Positions 51,603 to 60,895 of a stretch of DNA of 64,000 nucleotides are shown here, in pieces (positions within the stretch are counted from its first letter, which is position 1; each line of letters starts with the position of its first letter). The position numbers and the translations under genes are program-made. The notes under the pieces are model-generated. The model had not been told where the DNA came from. It did not search any database and was given only the letters and a program-made list of their open reading frames with translations. The stretch lies in contig NZ_CP061310.1 of the NCBI RefSeq assembly GCF_018687975.1, forward strand, positions 372,001 to 436,000. Direction: 5' to 3'. The stretch is from Polynucleobacter sp. es-EL-1. Lineage in GTDB: Bacteria; Pseudomonadota; Gammaproteobacteria; Burkholderiales; Burkholderiaceae.

Positions 51603-51791
51603 ATCATATAGTTTTTATATTTATTTCGTGCTTTTAATGTCTTAAAAAGCTGGAGAGCCTTCTGTATTGAAATTCAGTATGCGGGCAAGTGCATTGCGCC
51701 CCAGCTGGATTGCTAAACCATTTTTTTTGGTGAAATATAGTCGCCCCAGTAGCGGGCTACAAGAATAAGCATCGGTCGATACTCATTGACT

Positions 51792-53450
51792 TTATTCACA
51801 TTGGTTCTGAGTTATTAATTCAGCCATGATTTGATCGATAACGGTCCCCCAGTCACCCCTTTTATTTTGCCTAAAGATTTTTGTAGACGGGTACCATGGA
51901 GAAGTGGAGCCCTCACTCATCCATCTCCACTCAGGTGAAAAGGGGAGTAAAAGAAATAATTTCTTCTTCAGTATTCCAGCCAGATGAGCTAGGGAGGTAT
52001 CAACACTGATAATTAAATCCATTGAGTTAATAATTGCTGCGCTATCTTCAAAATCAATTAGCTCATTTCCGAGGTACTTAATTTCAGTATGGGTATCCAG
52101 GCATTTGAGATCATCGTTGCTAACTCCCTTTTGTATTAAATACAAATTTGAAATATCCAGGAGCGGCAAAAAATTAATTAATGGCATCGACCTATTGCGA
52201 TCATTTAGGTGCTCTGGATTTCCAGAGCAAGAAATTCCAATATTGATTTTGTTGTTAGTACTTAATAAAAATTTCCCCAACCTTCCTAAGTGCCCCCCTG
52301 TAAGATTTATATTTGGGTAAATTGGAGGTATGCTGTCTAGAGTGGTTTTAAAGATATGAGGAAGCGTAAGTAGGGGAACCTGGTAATCAACCTCGATGGT
52401 TGGATCATATTTTTCCACCACTTGGCATTGAATATTATTTCTGAGTAAATTGAGTAATGGTTTTTGTACCTCAAATATTACTTGAGCTCCTTGCTCTAAG
52501 AGTAGGTGAATATATCTTGAGAATTGCAGGGTATCTCCGTAGCCTTGCTCGGCCCATACCAGTATCCTTCTCCCTCTCTGAGTTTCATTGGTAGGTAATT
52601 GGGGAATTTCGGGGTATTTATAAGGCTGAGACTTTGACTTTGCCCATCTAAATTCGTAGTTCTTCCAGCCTTCTTCAAAATTTCCAAGAACTAATTGCGT
52701 CGTTGCCTTATTCCAAAGAGCATCGCTAAAGCTTGGATTGGCAATAATAGCTTTGTCAAGGCATGTTAGGGCTTCTGTGTAGCGCCTCATTTCGGAAAGT
52801 GTCACTGCTTTAAAGTTGAGAGCTTCAGAGTAGTTTGGAGTTAAATTTAATGCGGCGTCAAATGCACTTAACGCTTCTTCATATCTTTCTAGCTCATGAA
52901 AGGCCAATCCTTTATGAGACCAAGCTTCAGCATAGTCTGCTTTAAGGCTAATAGCTTTACCATAATGGTTTATTGCCTCAGAATAATTTTTTAGTTCATC
53001 CTCCATTCTTCCAAGATTGAAAAATAGTTCCGGAACATCATTTTTTATTTCTAAAGCTTTGTTATAAAACTCAATTGCCTTAATAAGAATACCTTGATTG
53101 GCGTAGCATGTTCCAAGATCATGCAATACCTCAAAATATTCTCCATTTTTCGCTATAGACCTTTCAAAAATCTCTATAGCATCGCTAAATTTTTTTGAGG
53201 CAAGGTAATTCTGTCCGAGGCAATATAAGGCTTCTGAAGAACAACCTTCAGTGTTGCACGCTTGCGAAAGAAGTTTATAGGCCATCATCTCATCACCTTT
53301 TAAAAAAGCAATTTGAGCCAGTAATTCATATGCAAGCGAGTTATTGGGCGATGAAGCAGCTACCTCCTTCAGGATATTCCAGGCCAGATCTATTTGATTG
53401 ATACTTAAATAGTATTTTCCTAGCTCAACAAGCTGATTATCGTTTTGCAT
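51792..53450 (-). CDS. TPR protein with glycosyltransferase-like C-terminal domain
   Basis: A 552-residue protein. Residues 1-285 form about eight tetratricopeptide repeats ('YYLSINQIDLAWNILKEV', 'LAFHELERYEEALSAFDAAL', 'AVTLSEMRRYTEALTCLDKAI'). A linker 'LGNFEEGWKNYEFRW' near 255-270 leads to a GT9/GT41-like domain with 'RILVWAEQGYGDTLQFSRYIHLL' (split) and 'SMDLIISVDTSLAHLAGIL' near 490. Such proteins are found beside flagellin or surface-glycan loci and act on proteins or glycans (substrate unknown). Codon use is visibly A/T-richer than its neighbours, and it lies alone between tRNA-Leu and a LysR gene, which suggests horizontal arrival. No signal peptide. Confidence 0.78.
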   Translation of the reverse strand: MQNDNQLVELGKYYLSINQIDLAWNILKEVAASSPNNSLAYELLAQIAFLKGDEMMAYKLLSQACNTEGCSSEALYCLGQNYLASKKFSDAIEIFERSIAKNGEYFEVLHDLGTCYANQGILIKAIEFYNKALEIKNDVPELFFNLGRMEDELKNYSEAINHYGKAISLKADYAEAWSHKGLAFHELERYEEALSAFDAALNLTPNYSEALNFKAVTLSEMRRYTEALTCLDKAIIANPSFSDALWNKATTQLVLGNFEEGWKNYEFRWAKSKSQPYKYPEIPQLPTNETQRGRRILVWAEQGYGDTLQFSRYIHLLLEQGAQVIFEVQKPLLNLLRNNIQCQVVEKYDPTIEVDYQVPLLTLPHIFKTTLDSIPPIYPNINLTGGHLGRLGKFLLSTNNKINIGISCSGNPEHLNDRNRSMPLINFLPLLDISNLYLIQKGVSNDDLKCLDTHTEIKYLGNELIDFEDSAAIINSMDLIISVDTSLAHLAGILKKKLFLLLPFSPEWRWMSEGSTSPWYPSTKIFRQNKRGDWGTVIDQIMAELITQNQCE

Positions 53451-53546
53451 AAATTAAAACCTATTTTAGACATTGACTCGTCAACTCCATTGCAACTTAA
53501 ACAATCGGGCGATCAATCGTTTTAAATTTATTTAGAAAATTTTTTC

Positions 53547-54488
53547 TTAAATATCGTAAATCTCTGATTCATTATTCATTGCTTGTTCAACAATCTTGCG
53601 CGTTAGTGTTGGCGAAAATAATTCTATGAATGTATAGACAAAAGAGCGCAAGTAGGCGCCTTGTTTAACTCCGAGGTGGGTGACATTGTTGCCAAATAAA
53701 TGACCAACAGGAATTACACGAAGATTTCTGTCACGATCTAGGTCATATGCCAATCCAGCGACGATACCTATTCCCATACCTGTTTCAACATAGGTTTTGA
53801 TCACGTCGGCATCTATTGCTTCCAAAATAATATCGGGACTCAGATTGCGTTGTGCAAATGCGGCATCAATCTTGCTCCGACCAGCAAATGCTCGGTCATA
53901 GGTAATCAATGGGTATTTGGCGATTTCCTCAAGAGTGATGTTGGCTTGATTGAGAAGGGGGTGACTTAATGGCACCATGACAACGTGTTGCCATTGATAT
54001 CCTGGTAACGCAAGAATCCCAGGAGTATTGGCAATCCCTTCTGTAGCAATGGCAATATCGGCACGATCATGGGCTAAGAGTTCGGCAATTTGAGCGGGGT
54101 TTCCTTGTTGAATGCTCACACGTACCTTGGGAAAGCGTTTGGTAAATTCAGTGAGTACCTTAGGTAATGCGTAACGCGCTTGGGTATGTGTGGTGGCGAT
54201 AACAAAACTGCCTTGATCTTGGCTTGCAAAATCTTTACCAACCCGTTTTAAGGTTTCCGCTTCATCTAGGATGCGTTCAATTGAGGTCAAAATGCGTTTG
54301 CCAGGCTCTGTTAATGAGCGAATCCTTTTTCCGTGACGACGGAAAATCTCCACTCCTAGCTCGTCTTCCAATTCGATGATTGCTTTAGAAACACCAGGCT
54401 GCGAGGTAAAGAGTGCCTTAGCAGCCGAAGTGAGGTTGAAGTTTTGTCTTACAGCTTCGCGAACAAAGCGAAATTGGTGCAGATTCAT
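53547..54488 (-). CDS. cysB: CysB-type LysR regulator
   Basis: A 313-residue LysR protein. HTH: 'NFNLTSAAKALFTSQPGVSKAI'. The ligand site 'ATTHTQARYALP' contains Thr100, Thr102 and Gln103 at the same numbers as E. coli CysB, where they bind sulfate/acetylserine. It is 313 residues against 324 in E. coli. It controls sulfur assimilation. Its gene is alone between the TPR gene and lptG. Could be CysB or Cbl; CysB is preferred on length and ligand residues. Confidence 0.87.
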   Translation of the reverse strand: MNLHQFRFVREAVRQNFNLTSAAKALFTSQPGVSKAIIELEDELGVEIFRRHGKRIRSLTEPGKRILTSIERILDEAETLKRVGKDFASQDQGSFVIATTHTQARYALPKVLTEFTKRFPKVRVSIQQGNPAQIAELLAHDRADIAIATEGIANTPGILALPGYQWQHVVMVPLSHPLLNQANITLEEIAKYPLITYDRAFAGRSKIDAAFAQRNLSPDIILEAIDADVIKTYVETGMGIGIVAGLAYDLDRDRNLRVIPVGHLFGNNVTHLGVKQGAYLRSFVYTFIELFSPTLTRKIVEQAMNNESEIYDI

Positions 54489-54550
54489 ATGAATTCCAAT
54501 CTTTATATCAACAAAGATATATGAAAGAAATTCTATATGATTTTTGAGTA

Positions 54551-55705
54551 TTAAGCTCTAGAGACCCAGCGTAAACCAATAATCGCCAAAATAAAGTAAA
54601 CCAGAGGCGGAGTGATCGCTGTCAGCAGGGCGGGCCATGAGCCCAATAAACCCACATTTGAGAACAGCGAATTAAATAACTGGAAGCTCATTCCGAGCAT
54701 GATGCCGCCAAATACTTTAATGCCCACGCTACCGGCGCGAACCTTGAGATAAGCAAATGGCAGGGCTAGGGTCAGCATGACAAAAATCGTAAAGGGATAA
54801 ATGACTTTCTTCCAAAAGGCGATGGAGTGTCGGTGCGCATCTTGCTTGTTATCTCTGAGATGGGATATGAAACGCCCTAAGCTGAAAATAGACATTTTTT
54901 CAGGGCTAACAAGTAATACGCTGAGAATTTGTGGTGTTACCTCTGAATTGAGGCTCACGATAGGATAAGTGCTTGTTTGTGCAGAATATACGGGGTTTAA
55001 GGGATCTGATTGCTTTGTCTCTTTAAAGCGAGTTTCCGTAACATCATCGAGCAACCAAGTGCCGAGTTCGTCAAAGCGTCCTGATGCTGCACTGCGAATA
55101 GATAGTAATCGATAGGCATCATCAAACTCATACATGCGTATGTTTTTAATTTCGTTGTCTTGCTCAATTTTGCCCACGTTCACATAGCGCACACCTGGTC
55201 TGACTGGACCGCCACCGTCCTCATTTCTCAAGCGATCCTTGACCCAAACGCCAGTTTTAAATTGAGAGCTATAAGACGAGCCCAAGGCTTTCATGCGAAT
55301 CTGATCAGATAGGCTTTCTGTATAAGGCCCAAGCCATTCACTCATGATGAGCGTCAGAACGATGAGGGGGAGGGAGATTTTTGCGAGGGTCTTTAAGCCA
55401 CGATTAACATCAAGACCGGCGATTCGTAAGATGGTGAATTCTGATTGGCTCGCAAGCATTGCAAAGACATAAATACTGCCTATCAATCCCGCAATAGGAA
55501 TGATTTCAGAAATTCGACTTGGCGCCTTCAGGACAACATGCAGCAATGCCAATGGAAGTGTGTATTGGCCCTTAACCGAACCGAGCTCACTTAGGATGTC
55601 AAAGAATAAAAATAGCGCAACTAAGGCAAACAAGATAAAGCCAAATGCTGCATATATCTGCTTAGCCAAATACCGTTCGAAGATGTAAGGAAACAGGAAT
55701 TTCAT
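54551..55705 (-). CDS. lptG: LPS export system permease LptG
   Basis: A 384-residue inner-membrane permease with three N-terminal helices ('AFGFILFALVALFLFFDIL'), a periplasmic jellyroll and three C-terminal helices ('IKVFGGIMLGMSFQLFNSLF'). It works with LptF and LptB2 to extract LPS from the inner membrane to the Lpt bridge. 'APSRISEIIPIAGLIGSIYVFAML' is typical for LptG. It overlaps lptF by four bases. Confidence 0.93.
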   Translation of the reverse strand: MKFLFPYIFERYLAKQIYAAFGFILFALVALFLFFDILSELGSVKGQYTLPLALLHVVLKAPSRISEIIPIAGLIGSIYVFAMLASQSEFTILRIAGLDVNRGLKTLAKISLPLIVLTLIMSEWLGPYTESLSDQIRMKALGSSYSSQFKTGVWVKDRLRNEDGGGPVRPGVRYVNVGKIEQDNEIKNIRMYEFDDAYRLLSIRSAASGRFDELGTWLLDDVTETRFKETKQSDPLNPVYSAQTSTYPIVSLNSEVTPQILSVLLVSPEKMSIFSLGRFISHLRDNKQDAHRHSIAFWKKVIYPFTIFVMLTLALPFAYLKVRAGSVGIKVFGGIMLGMSFQLFNSLFSNVGLLGSWPALLTAITPPLVYFILAIIGLRWVSRA

Positions 55706-56817
55706 CTATTGCCTAAGAAGGCTGGCAACTGACGACGCCACCATTTCAAGGAGGGATTGATACGATTGCGAATCAGTATGTAGGCCATGCCAAAAGCAAA
55801 AAGGTGTATCGGCCATGCAGCCATAAAAACATTTACCTTGCCTTGAGCTACAAAGTTTTGCGTTAAATTTAGTAAGTTGCTATAAATTAAATAGATGAGA
55901 ACCGCATAGAACATCGCGGTGTAGTTTCCGAGTCTAGGGTTCACATAAGCAAGTGGTATGGCAATTAAAACAAGCCCTAGCGCCATGAAGGGTAAGCCAA
56001 TGCGCCAAAGCAACTCTGCTCGATTGGGATTCATCGTATTGGGGTCGGGGTCGTTGAGTAACTCTGAAACGGACTTTTCTCGATCTCGTGGCGCAGGATC
56101 GAGTGCACTCTTATTTTGAATTTTGGTAGTGTATTCCCCAAACTCCAGAATGCGGAAATCCGGTTGTGTGGGTAGACCTTCGTAACGCCGACCATTATTC
56201 AGGACGATCGACTTTTCTCCTCCGGGGGCATTCTCAATAAACCCGGTTGCCGCAACTGCAACGCTTAAGCGACCATTTTTATTTTCGGCAGCAAAAATAT
56301 TTTTGACTTCTCCTTTATCAATATCCAGCTCTTCAATAAAGAAGACTCTCTCCGCTTTGGCAGACTCCTTAAATTGACCGGCAGCAACCATGGATACATC
56401 ACTGCGCTGTTGAAAGCGCTGACTAATCAAAGTGGACTCACGATTTGCCCAGGGCCAAACAAATAAGGCTAACAAGGCGATGATGATGACTAGAGGTAGA
56501 GCAAAACGCAAAATAGGGCGGATTAAGCTAGCAATGCTCAATCCACTAGCAAACCAGACAATCATCTCGGAGTCTTTGTACCAGCGAACGAGCACAATTA
56601 AGACTGCTACGAAGAGGGATACGGTGAGCAAAACCGCCATATAGCCGAGGGTGGCTAGGGCAATTAAAACCAAGGCGTCTTCTGGGTTGACAGCCCCATT
56701 GGCTGCAAACCCCAAGATTCGAATGACTAGAGTGGTAATCATGATGGTCACTAGGACCAAAAATACCCCGCCAGTGGTAAAACTGAGTTCGCGGCGAAGG
56801 GCTTGGTGAAAAATCAT
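55702..56817 (-). CDS. lptF: LPS export system permease LptF
   Basis: A 371-residue partner of LptG: six helices in two bundles around a periplasmic jellyroll. Landmarks are 'MIFHQALRRELSFTTGGVFLVL' (split), 'LLTVSLFVAVLIVLVRWYKDSEM' region and 'LWRIGLPFMALGLVLIAIPLAYVNPR'. It is first of the lptF-lptG pair, overlapping by ATGA, and divergent from pepA across 116 bases. Confidence 0.93.
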   Translation of the reverse strand: MIFHQALRRELSFTTGGVFLVLVTIMITTLVIRILGFAANGAVNPEDALVLIALATLGYMAVLLTVSLFVAVLIVLVRWYKDSEMIVWFASGLSIASLIRPILRFALPLVIIIALLALFVWPWANRESTLISQRFQQRSDVSMVAAGQFKESAKAERVFFIEELDIDKGEVKNIFAAENKNGRLSVAVAATGFIENAPGGEKSIVLNNGRRYEGLPTQPDFRILEFGEYTTKIQNKSALDPAPRDREKSVSELLNDPDPNTMNPNRAELLWRIGLPFMALGLVLIAIPLAYVNPRLGNYTAMFYAVLIYLIYSNLLNLTQNFVAQGKVNVFMAAWPIHLFAFGMAYILIRNRINPSLKWWRRQLPAFLGNR

Positions 56818-56933
56818 ATGTAGATAATAAAGGTGCTCAGAGCGACCCGCTCAAGGCGTGAGCCCATATCTCGGAGGATAATGGATAAATACCTGTTTTA
56901 CCCCGTTGAATTTCCCTATAAACACCGCAAGAG

Positions 56934-58538
56934 ATGATGACCATGCAATTTAGTACAAAGATTTTCTCCCAAGCTGATATCAACAGCCCAAAGCAGCTAA
57001 AAGCGAGTCTTTTAGCCTTGTTAGCCTATCCCTCTGATTGCTTGGTTTTGGCCTATACCAAGGCTGACGTAGACGCCTTAAGGGGCTCAAAGGCAAAGAG
57101 TGGTGTATTGGCGGAGTTGGATCGCATACTTGGGGGTTCAGTAACCCATGCAAACTTGGTGGGCGATCTCGATACTCAGCAGGCTTCAGTGTGCAGTTTA
57201 CGTGCAGAAAAGTCTTGGGCGGCTGCGGGGGTAAAAACAAAGCGTGTTCTTTTGGCATGCTTGGGTGATGTCAATTTCGCTGAGGCGAGAAGCTTAAATG
57301 CCTTTTCTAAGATTGCTCGTTCAGCGCTCAAGCATTTAAGCGGTGGCTCGATTCAAAATGCCGTGTGGTTTATTCCAAGTTTTGCTCTTGGTCATCGCGC
57401 AGAATTTATTGCGGAAGAAGTGCGTTTAACCATTCAATACGCTGGCGATCAAGCATATCGATTTGGGGTGCGACAACCCGCCATGAAATTTAAAGCGAAG
57501 GATAAGGCGGATGCATTTAACCATCTCATATTTGCTGGAAATGATGCCTGTGCTAAGGAGTTAAAAGCTGCCGTAGCAGAGGGCGTTGCGATGGTTGAGG
57601 GTATGAATCTGGCTAAGGATCTCGGTAATTTGCCGCCCAACATTTGCACGCCTACTTATTTAGGTAAGGCGGCACAAGGTTTATCTAAGAAAACTGCTCT
57701 CAAAGTAGAAGTAATGGGGCGTAAGCAAATTGAAGCCTTGGGCATGGGATCATTCCTATCGGTTGCTCAAGGATCTAACACTCCACCGCAATTTATTGTG
57801 ATGCGTCACCAAGGTGGCAAGGTCGGTGAAGCCCCGATTGTTTTAGTTGGTAAAGGAATTACTTTTGATACTGGCGGAATATCACTCAAACCGGGTGAAG
57901 CTATGGATGAGATGAAGTACGACATGTGTGGTGCGGCATCGGTCATTGGCACGATGTATGCAACAGCTTTAATGAAGTTGAAAAAGAATGTGATCGGCGT
58001 TGTGCCCACTTGTGAAAATATGCCATCTGGTAACGCTACCCGCCCTGGCGATATCGTTAAAAGTATGTCAGGTCAAACCATCGAGATTCTCAATACCGAT
58101 GCGGAAGGCCGCTTAATTCTCTGTGATGCTTTAACGTACGTTGAGCGCTTTAAGCCAAAGGCAGTGATTGATGTAGCCACCTTAACGGGGGCTTGTGTCA
58201 TTGCTCTCGGGCATGTGCATAGTGGATTATTTTCTGATGACGAAGCTTTGGTCGGCGCCCTGACTAAGGCCGGTCACGCTTCGCTTGATACTGTGTGGCG
58301 CTTACCTTTGGACGCTGCATATCATGAGCAGTTGAAATCTAATTTTGCGGATGTTGCTAATATCGGCGGTCGCCCTGCAGGTAGCGTCACAGCCGCATGC
58401 TTCCTATCTCGCTTTACTGAGAAATACAAATGGGCGCATTTAGATATTGCCGGTACTGCATGGAAGAGTGGGGCTGCAAAAGGAGCAACAGGACGTCCAG
58501 TACCGCTTTTAGTTAATTACTTGCTTGAGCAAAAATAA
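56934..58538 (+). CDS. pepA: Leucyl aminopeptidase
   Basis: A 534-residue M17 dizinc aminopeptidase. The active site reads 'VGKGITFDTGGISLKPGEAMDEMKYDMCGAA' (split across about 305-335) and 'NTDAEGRLILCDAL', holding the metal ligands and catalytic Lys/Arg. The N-terminal ~170 residues are the usual variable domain. Starts at ATG 56934, 56937 or 56943 are all possible; 56943 ('MQFSTKIF') is likeliest by family N-termini. It is followed by holC and lgt in the same direction. Confidence 0.95.
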   Translation: MMTMQFSTKIFSQADINSPKQLKASLLALLAYPSDCLVLAYTKADVDALRGSKAKSGVLAELDRILGGSVTHANLVGDLDTQQASVCSLRAEKSWAAAGVKTKRVLLACLGDVNFAEARSLNAFSKIARSALKHLSGGSIQNAVWFIPSFALGHRAEFIAEEVRLTIQYAGDQAYRFGVRQPAMKFKAKDKADAFNHLIFAGNDACAKELKAAVAEGVAMVEGMNLAKDLGNLPPNICTPTYLGKAAQGLSKKTALKVEVMGRKQIEALGMGSFLSVAQGSNTPPQFIVMRHQGGKVGEAPIVLVGKGITFDTGGISLKPGEAMDEMKYDMCGAASVIGTMYATALMKLKKNVIGVVPTCENMPSGNATRPGDIVKSMSGQTIEILNTDAEGRLILCDALTYVERFKPKAVIDVATLTGACVIALGHVHSGLFSDDEALVGALTKAGHASLDTVWRLPLDAAYHEQLKSNFADVANIGGRPAGSVTAACFLSRFTEKYKWAHLDIAGTAWKSGAAKGATGRPVPLLVNYLLEQK

Positions 58539-58554
58539 GCGTAAAGAACAGCTC

Positions 58555-59022
58555 ATGGCGCGCATTGATTTTCATAGTAATGTAAGTGACAAACTGCAAT
58601 ATGCTTGCCGTTTAACACGCAAGATTTGGAGTGCTACTCCTGCTGGTCAGCCTGTGCGTCATATTGTGATGGTGGGTGAGCGATCAGATCTTCAAAAGTT
58701 AGATGAGCTGCTTTGGACATTTAGTGCCATCGATTTTTTGCCCCATGCTTTTATTGATGATGAGGCGGCAATAGAGTCTCCAATTTTATTGAGCGAGGAT
58801 TTTTTTGCACCCGCTCTGTCAAACTTGCCCCATGCTGATGTATTGATTCACTTGGGCATGCGTATGCCAAGTGATGTAGCGGCTCTAGCAAACCGTTTCC
58901 CGAGAATTGTTGAGGTTGTGACAATCAATGAAGCTGAGCGTTTAGCAGGTCGTGAGCGATATAAAGCCTATCGTGATTTGGGGCATGAACTACATAACTT
59001 TGATCAATCTAAGGCTGGATAG
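58555..59022 (+). CDS. holC: DNA polymerase III chi subunit
   Basis: A 155-residue protein starting at ATG 58555 ('MARIDFHSNVSDKLQYACRLTRK'); a TTG at 58525 would overlap pepA and add ten residues. 'DFHSNV..KL.Y.CRL' and 'LDELLWTFSAIDFLPHAF' are chi landmarks, and 'PRIVEVVTINEAERLAGRERYKAYRD' ends it. Chi links the clamp loader to SSB. The gene lies just after pepA, a common order. Confidence 0.93.
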   Translation: MARIDFHSNVSDKLQYACRLTRKIWSATPAGQPVRHIVMVGERSDLQKLDELLWTFSAIDFLPHAFIDDEAAIESPILLSEDFFAPALSNLPHADVLIHLGMRMPSDVAALANRFPRIVEVVTINEAERLAGRERYKAYRDLGHELHNFDQSKAG

Positions 59023-59036
59023 GGCTTTCATCTTTT

Positions 59037-59825
59037 ATGTTTATTCATCCCCAGTTTGATCCTGAAGTTCTCCGTATTGGCTCATTTGCCATTCATTGGT
59101 ATGGGTTGATGTATCTCTTAGCCTTTGTTCAATTTTTATTGCTAGGGCGACTGCGCATTCGTGCGCCACGCTACCAATCTCTGGGGTGGACATACAAAGA
59201 TTTAGAGGACTTATTGTTTGCTGGAGTGTTGGGTGTTGTATTGGGTGGTCGCATTGGCTATACCTTGTTTTATATGCCTGGCTACTACCTTTCTCATCCC
59301 TTAAGTATTTTTAAAATCTGGGAAGGTGGCATGTCTTTCCATGGTGGCCTTCTGGGCGTCCTGCTCGCATTGCTTTGGTTTGCGCATCGTCGGAAAGTAT
59401 CGTTTTTTGTTGTGAGTGATTTAGTTGCGCCTCTGGTGCCTTTTGGCTTGGCATTTGGACGCTTAGGCAATTTTATTAATGGTGAGTTATGGGGGAGACC
59501 TACAGACTTACCATGGGCCATGGTTTTTCCATTGGTTGACTCCATCCCACGACATCCATCACAGTTGTATCAGTTGTTTGGTGAGGGGCTGTGCCTTGGG
59601 ATTGTGCTGTGGATCTACTCTAGTAAACCCCACAGGGTTGGTCAGGTTTCTGGACTGTTCTTATTGGGTTATGGTGTCTGCCGATTCCTGGCTGAGTTTG
59701 CCCGTGAGCCGGATGCCTTCTTAGGCCTCTTGGGATTAGGTCTCTCGATGGGTCAATGGCTTTCTGTGCCAATGATTATTTTTGGCATTTATTTGCTAGT
59801 AGGCTTTAAATCAAAGTCTGCTTAA
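59037..59825 (+). CDS. lgt: Prolipoprotein diacylglyceryl transferase
   Basis: A 262-residue inner-membrane enzyme that adds diacylglycerol to the lipobox Cys. Conserved segments: 'HWYGLMYLLAF', 'GGRIGYTLFY', 'GGMSFHGGLLG', 'GRLGNFINGELWGRPT' (the Lgt signature) and 'RHPSQLYQLFGEG'. It has seven helices. It follows holC by 14 bases. It would modify lipoproteins such as the one at 22437. Confidence 0.97.
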   Translation: MFIHPQFDPEVLRIGSFAIHWYGLMYLLAFVQFLLLGRLRIRAPRYQSLGWTYKDLEDLLFAGVLGVVLGGRIGYTLFYMPGYYLSHPLSIFKIWEGGMSFHGGLLGVLLALLWFAHRRKVSFFVVSDLVAPLVPFGLAFGRLGNFINGELWGRPTDLPWAMVFPLVDSIPRHPSQLYQLFGEGLCLGIVLWIYSSKPHRVGQVSGLFLLGYGVCRFLAEFAREPDAFLGLLGLGLSMGQWLSVPMIIFGIYLLVGFKSKSA

Positions 59826-59851
59826 CTTCTTGAAATATTCGAGCTAGCCTC

Positions 59852-60760
59852 ATGTTGAATGAAGAAGTTACTCTACGAAAGTTAGAAATTCTCTGCTCAT
59901 TTGTGAGAACTGGCAGTCTGGCAAAGACTGGTGAAGAATTACAGCTGAGCTCAGTCAGCATTCATAAGGCATTGCACTCTCTTCAGAGCGGTCTTGGATG
60001 CCCCTTATTTGTTAAAGAGGGGCGCCAATTAAAGCCGCTTCCTGCGGCGCTGTATTTAGCCGAGATGAGCATTGATGTATTAGAAGACATGGAACGCATG
60101 TTCAAAAAAGTCAAAGCCAAGGCCGGCATAGAGAGTGGTCAAATCAGGCTGGGCTCAATGTATTCATTAACTGCCAATATCATTCCCCGAATCATTATGG
60201 GGACTAAGATTCGAAGACCCAATTTGGATATCGATTTGCATCTGGGATCTAATCAAGAGTTAATGAAAAAATTGTTCGAAGGTGCTGTAGACGCTGTTGT
60301 ATTAGCAATCCCTACTGACAAATTGGCTGATAGCGTTCAGGTGGTTCCTTTGTTTGATGATCAATTATTCTTTGCATCTTCTAAAAATTACAAACCGCAG
60401 CAGGGTGAAATTGATTTATCAGAGTATCAAGATGAAAAATTTTTAACCTTACAAGATGGGTTTGCAACGACTACGGGTTTTTATGATGCCTTTAAATTGG
60501 CCGGCATCACCCCAAATGTAGTGATGAAGGTTGGGGATATTTTTAGTTTGATGAATATGGTTTCAGGTGATCTTGGAAAAGCACTTTTGCCCGGCAGAGT
60601 GAAGGCCCTAATGGGTGATGCGATCGTCTTCACGCCTCTGAAGTCTAAATATCGACTCACGCAGCACATTGCTTTAATGTACCTTCAGGCTAATGAATTT
60701 AATCCGAATATTTTGGCCTTAGCGGCTGAAGCCCGCATGCTGCATTGCAATAATATCTAA
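59852..60760 (+). CDS. LysR-family regulator of the malonate cluster
   Basis: A 302-residue LysR protein with HTH 'GSLAKTGEELQLSSVSIHKALHSLQSGLG' near 25-53 and a ligand domain from about 95 ('GQIRLGSMYSLTANIIPRIIMG'). It is on the same strand just before malonyl-CoA decarboxylase, with a 135-base gap that holds two perfect dyads. This suggests it controls malonate use, like MdcR (inference from context). It follows lgt by 26 bases and may share its transcript. Confidence 0.85.
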   Translation: MLNEEVTLRKLEILCSFVRTGSLAKTGEELQLSSVSIHKALHSLQSGLGCPLFVKEGRQLKPLPAALYLAEMSIDVLEDMERMFKKVKAKAGIESGQIRLGSMYSLTANIIPRIIMGTKIRRPNLDIDLHLGSNQELMKKLFEGAVDAVVLAIPTDKLADSVQVVPLFDDQLFFASSKNYKPQQGEIDLSEYQDEKFLTLQDGFATTTGFYDAFKLAGITPNVVMKVGDIFSLMNMVSGDLGKALLPGRVKALMGDAIVFTPLKSKYRLTQHIALMYLQANEFNPNILALAAEARMLHCNNI

Positions 60761-60786
60761 TTGCTTTTAAAGTCGTATTATATTAT

Positions 60787-60801
60787 TTAACTTAAAGTTA
60801 A
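60787..60801. promoter_or_regulatory. Dyad 1 upstream of malonyl-CoA decarboxylase
   Basis: TTAACTT-A-AAGTTAA, a perfect 7+1+7 palindrome, 94 bases before the malonyl-CoA decarboxylase ATG. It has T-N11-A, the LysR-box frame. Confidence 0.5.
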
Positions 60802-60816
60802 TGATACTTGCTTTTG

Positions 60817-60830
60817 CTTAATTGATTAAG
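60817..60830. promoter_or_regulatory. Dyad 2 upstream of malonyl-CoA decarboxylase
   Basis: CTTAAT-TG-ATTAAG, a perfect 6+2+6 palindrome, 15 bases past dyad 1. The pair looks like a recognition and an activation site of a LysR protein. Confidence 0.5.
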
Positions 60831-60895
60831 TGTCATCGCAGCTTTACATTGAATTTATCCCATTAATGATGAGTAGCCCTTCCTAGGCAAAAGAC

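Noticed and set aside
51418..51603. Open frame of 61 residues opposite tRNA-Leu
   Set aside because: The stretch 'PRGGLEPPRLAAPDFESG' is the common artefact of translating the antisense of a tRNA-Leu gene.
58525..58554. TTG start ten codons upstream for holC
   Set aside because: It lies inside pepA, and the conserved chi N-terminus starts with the ATG at 58555.
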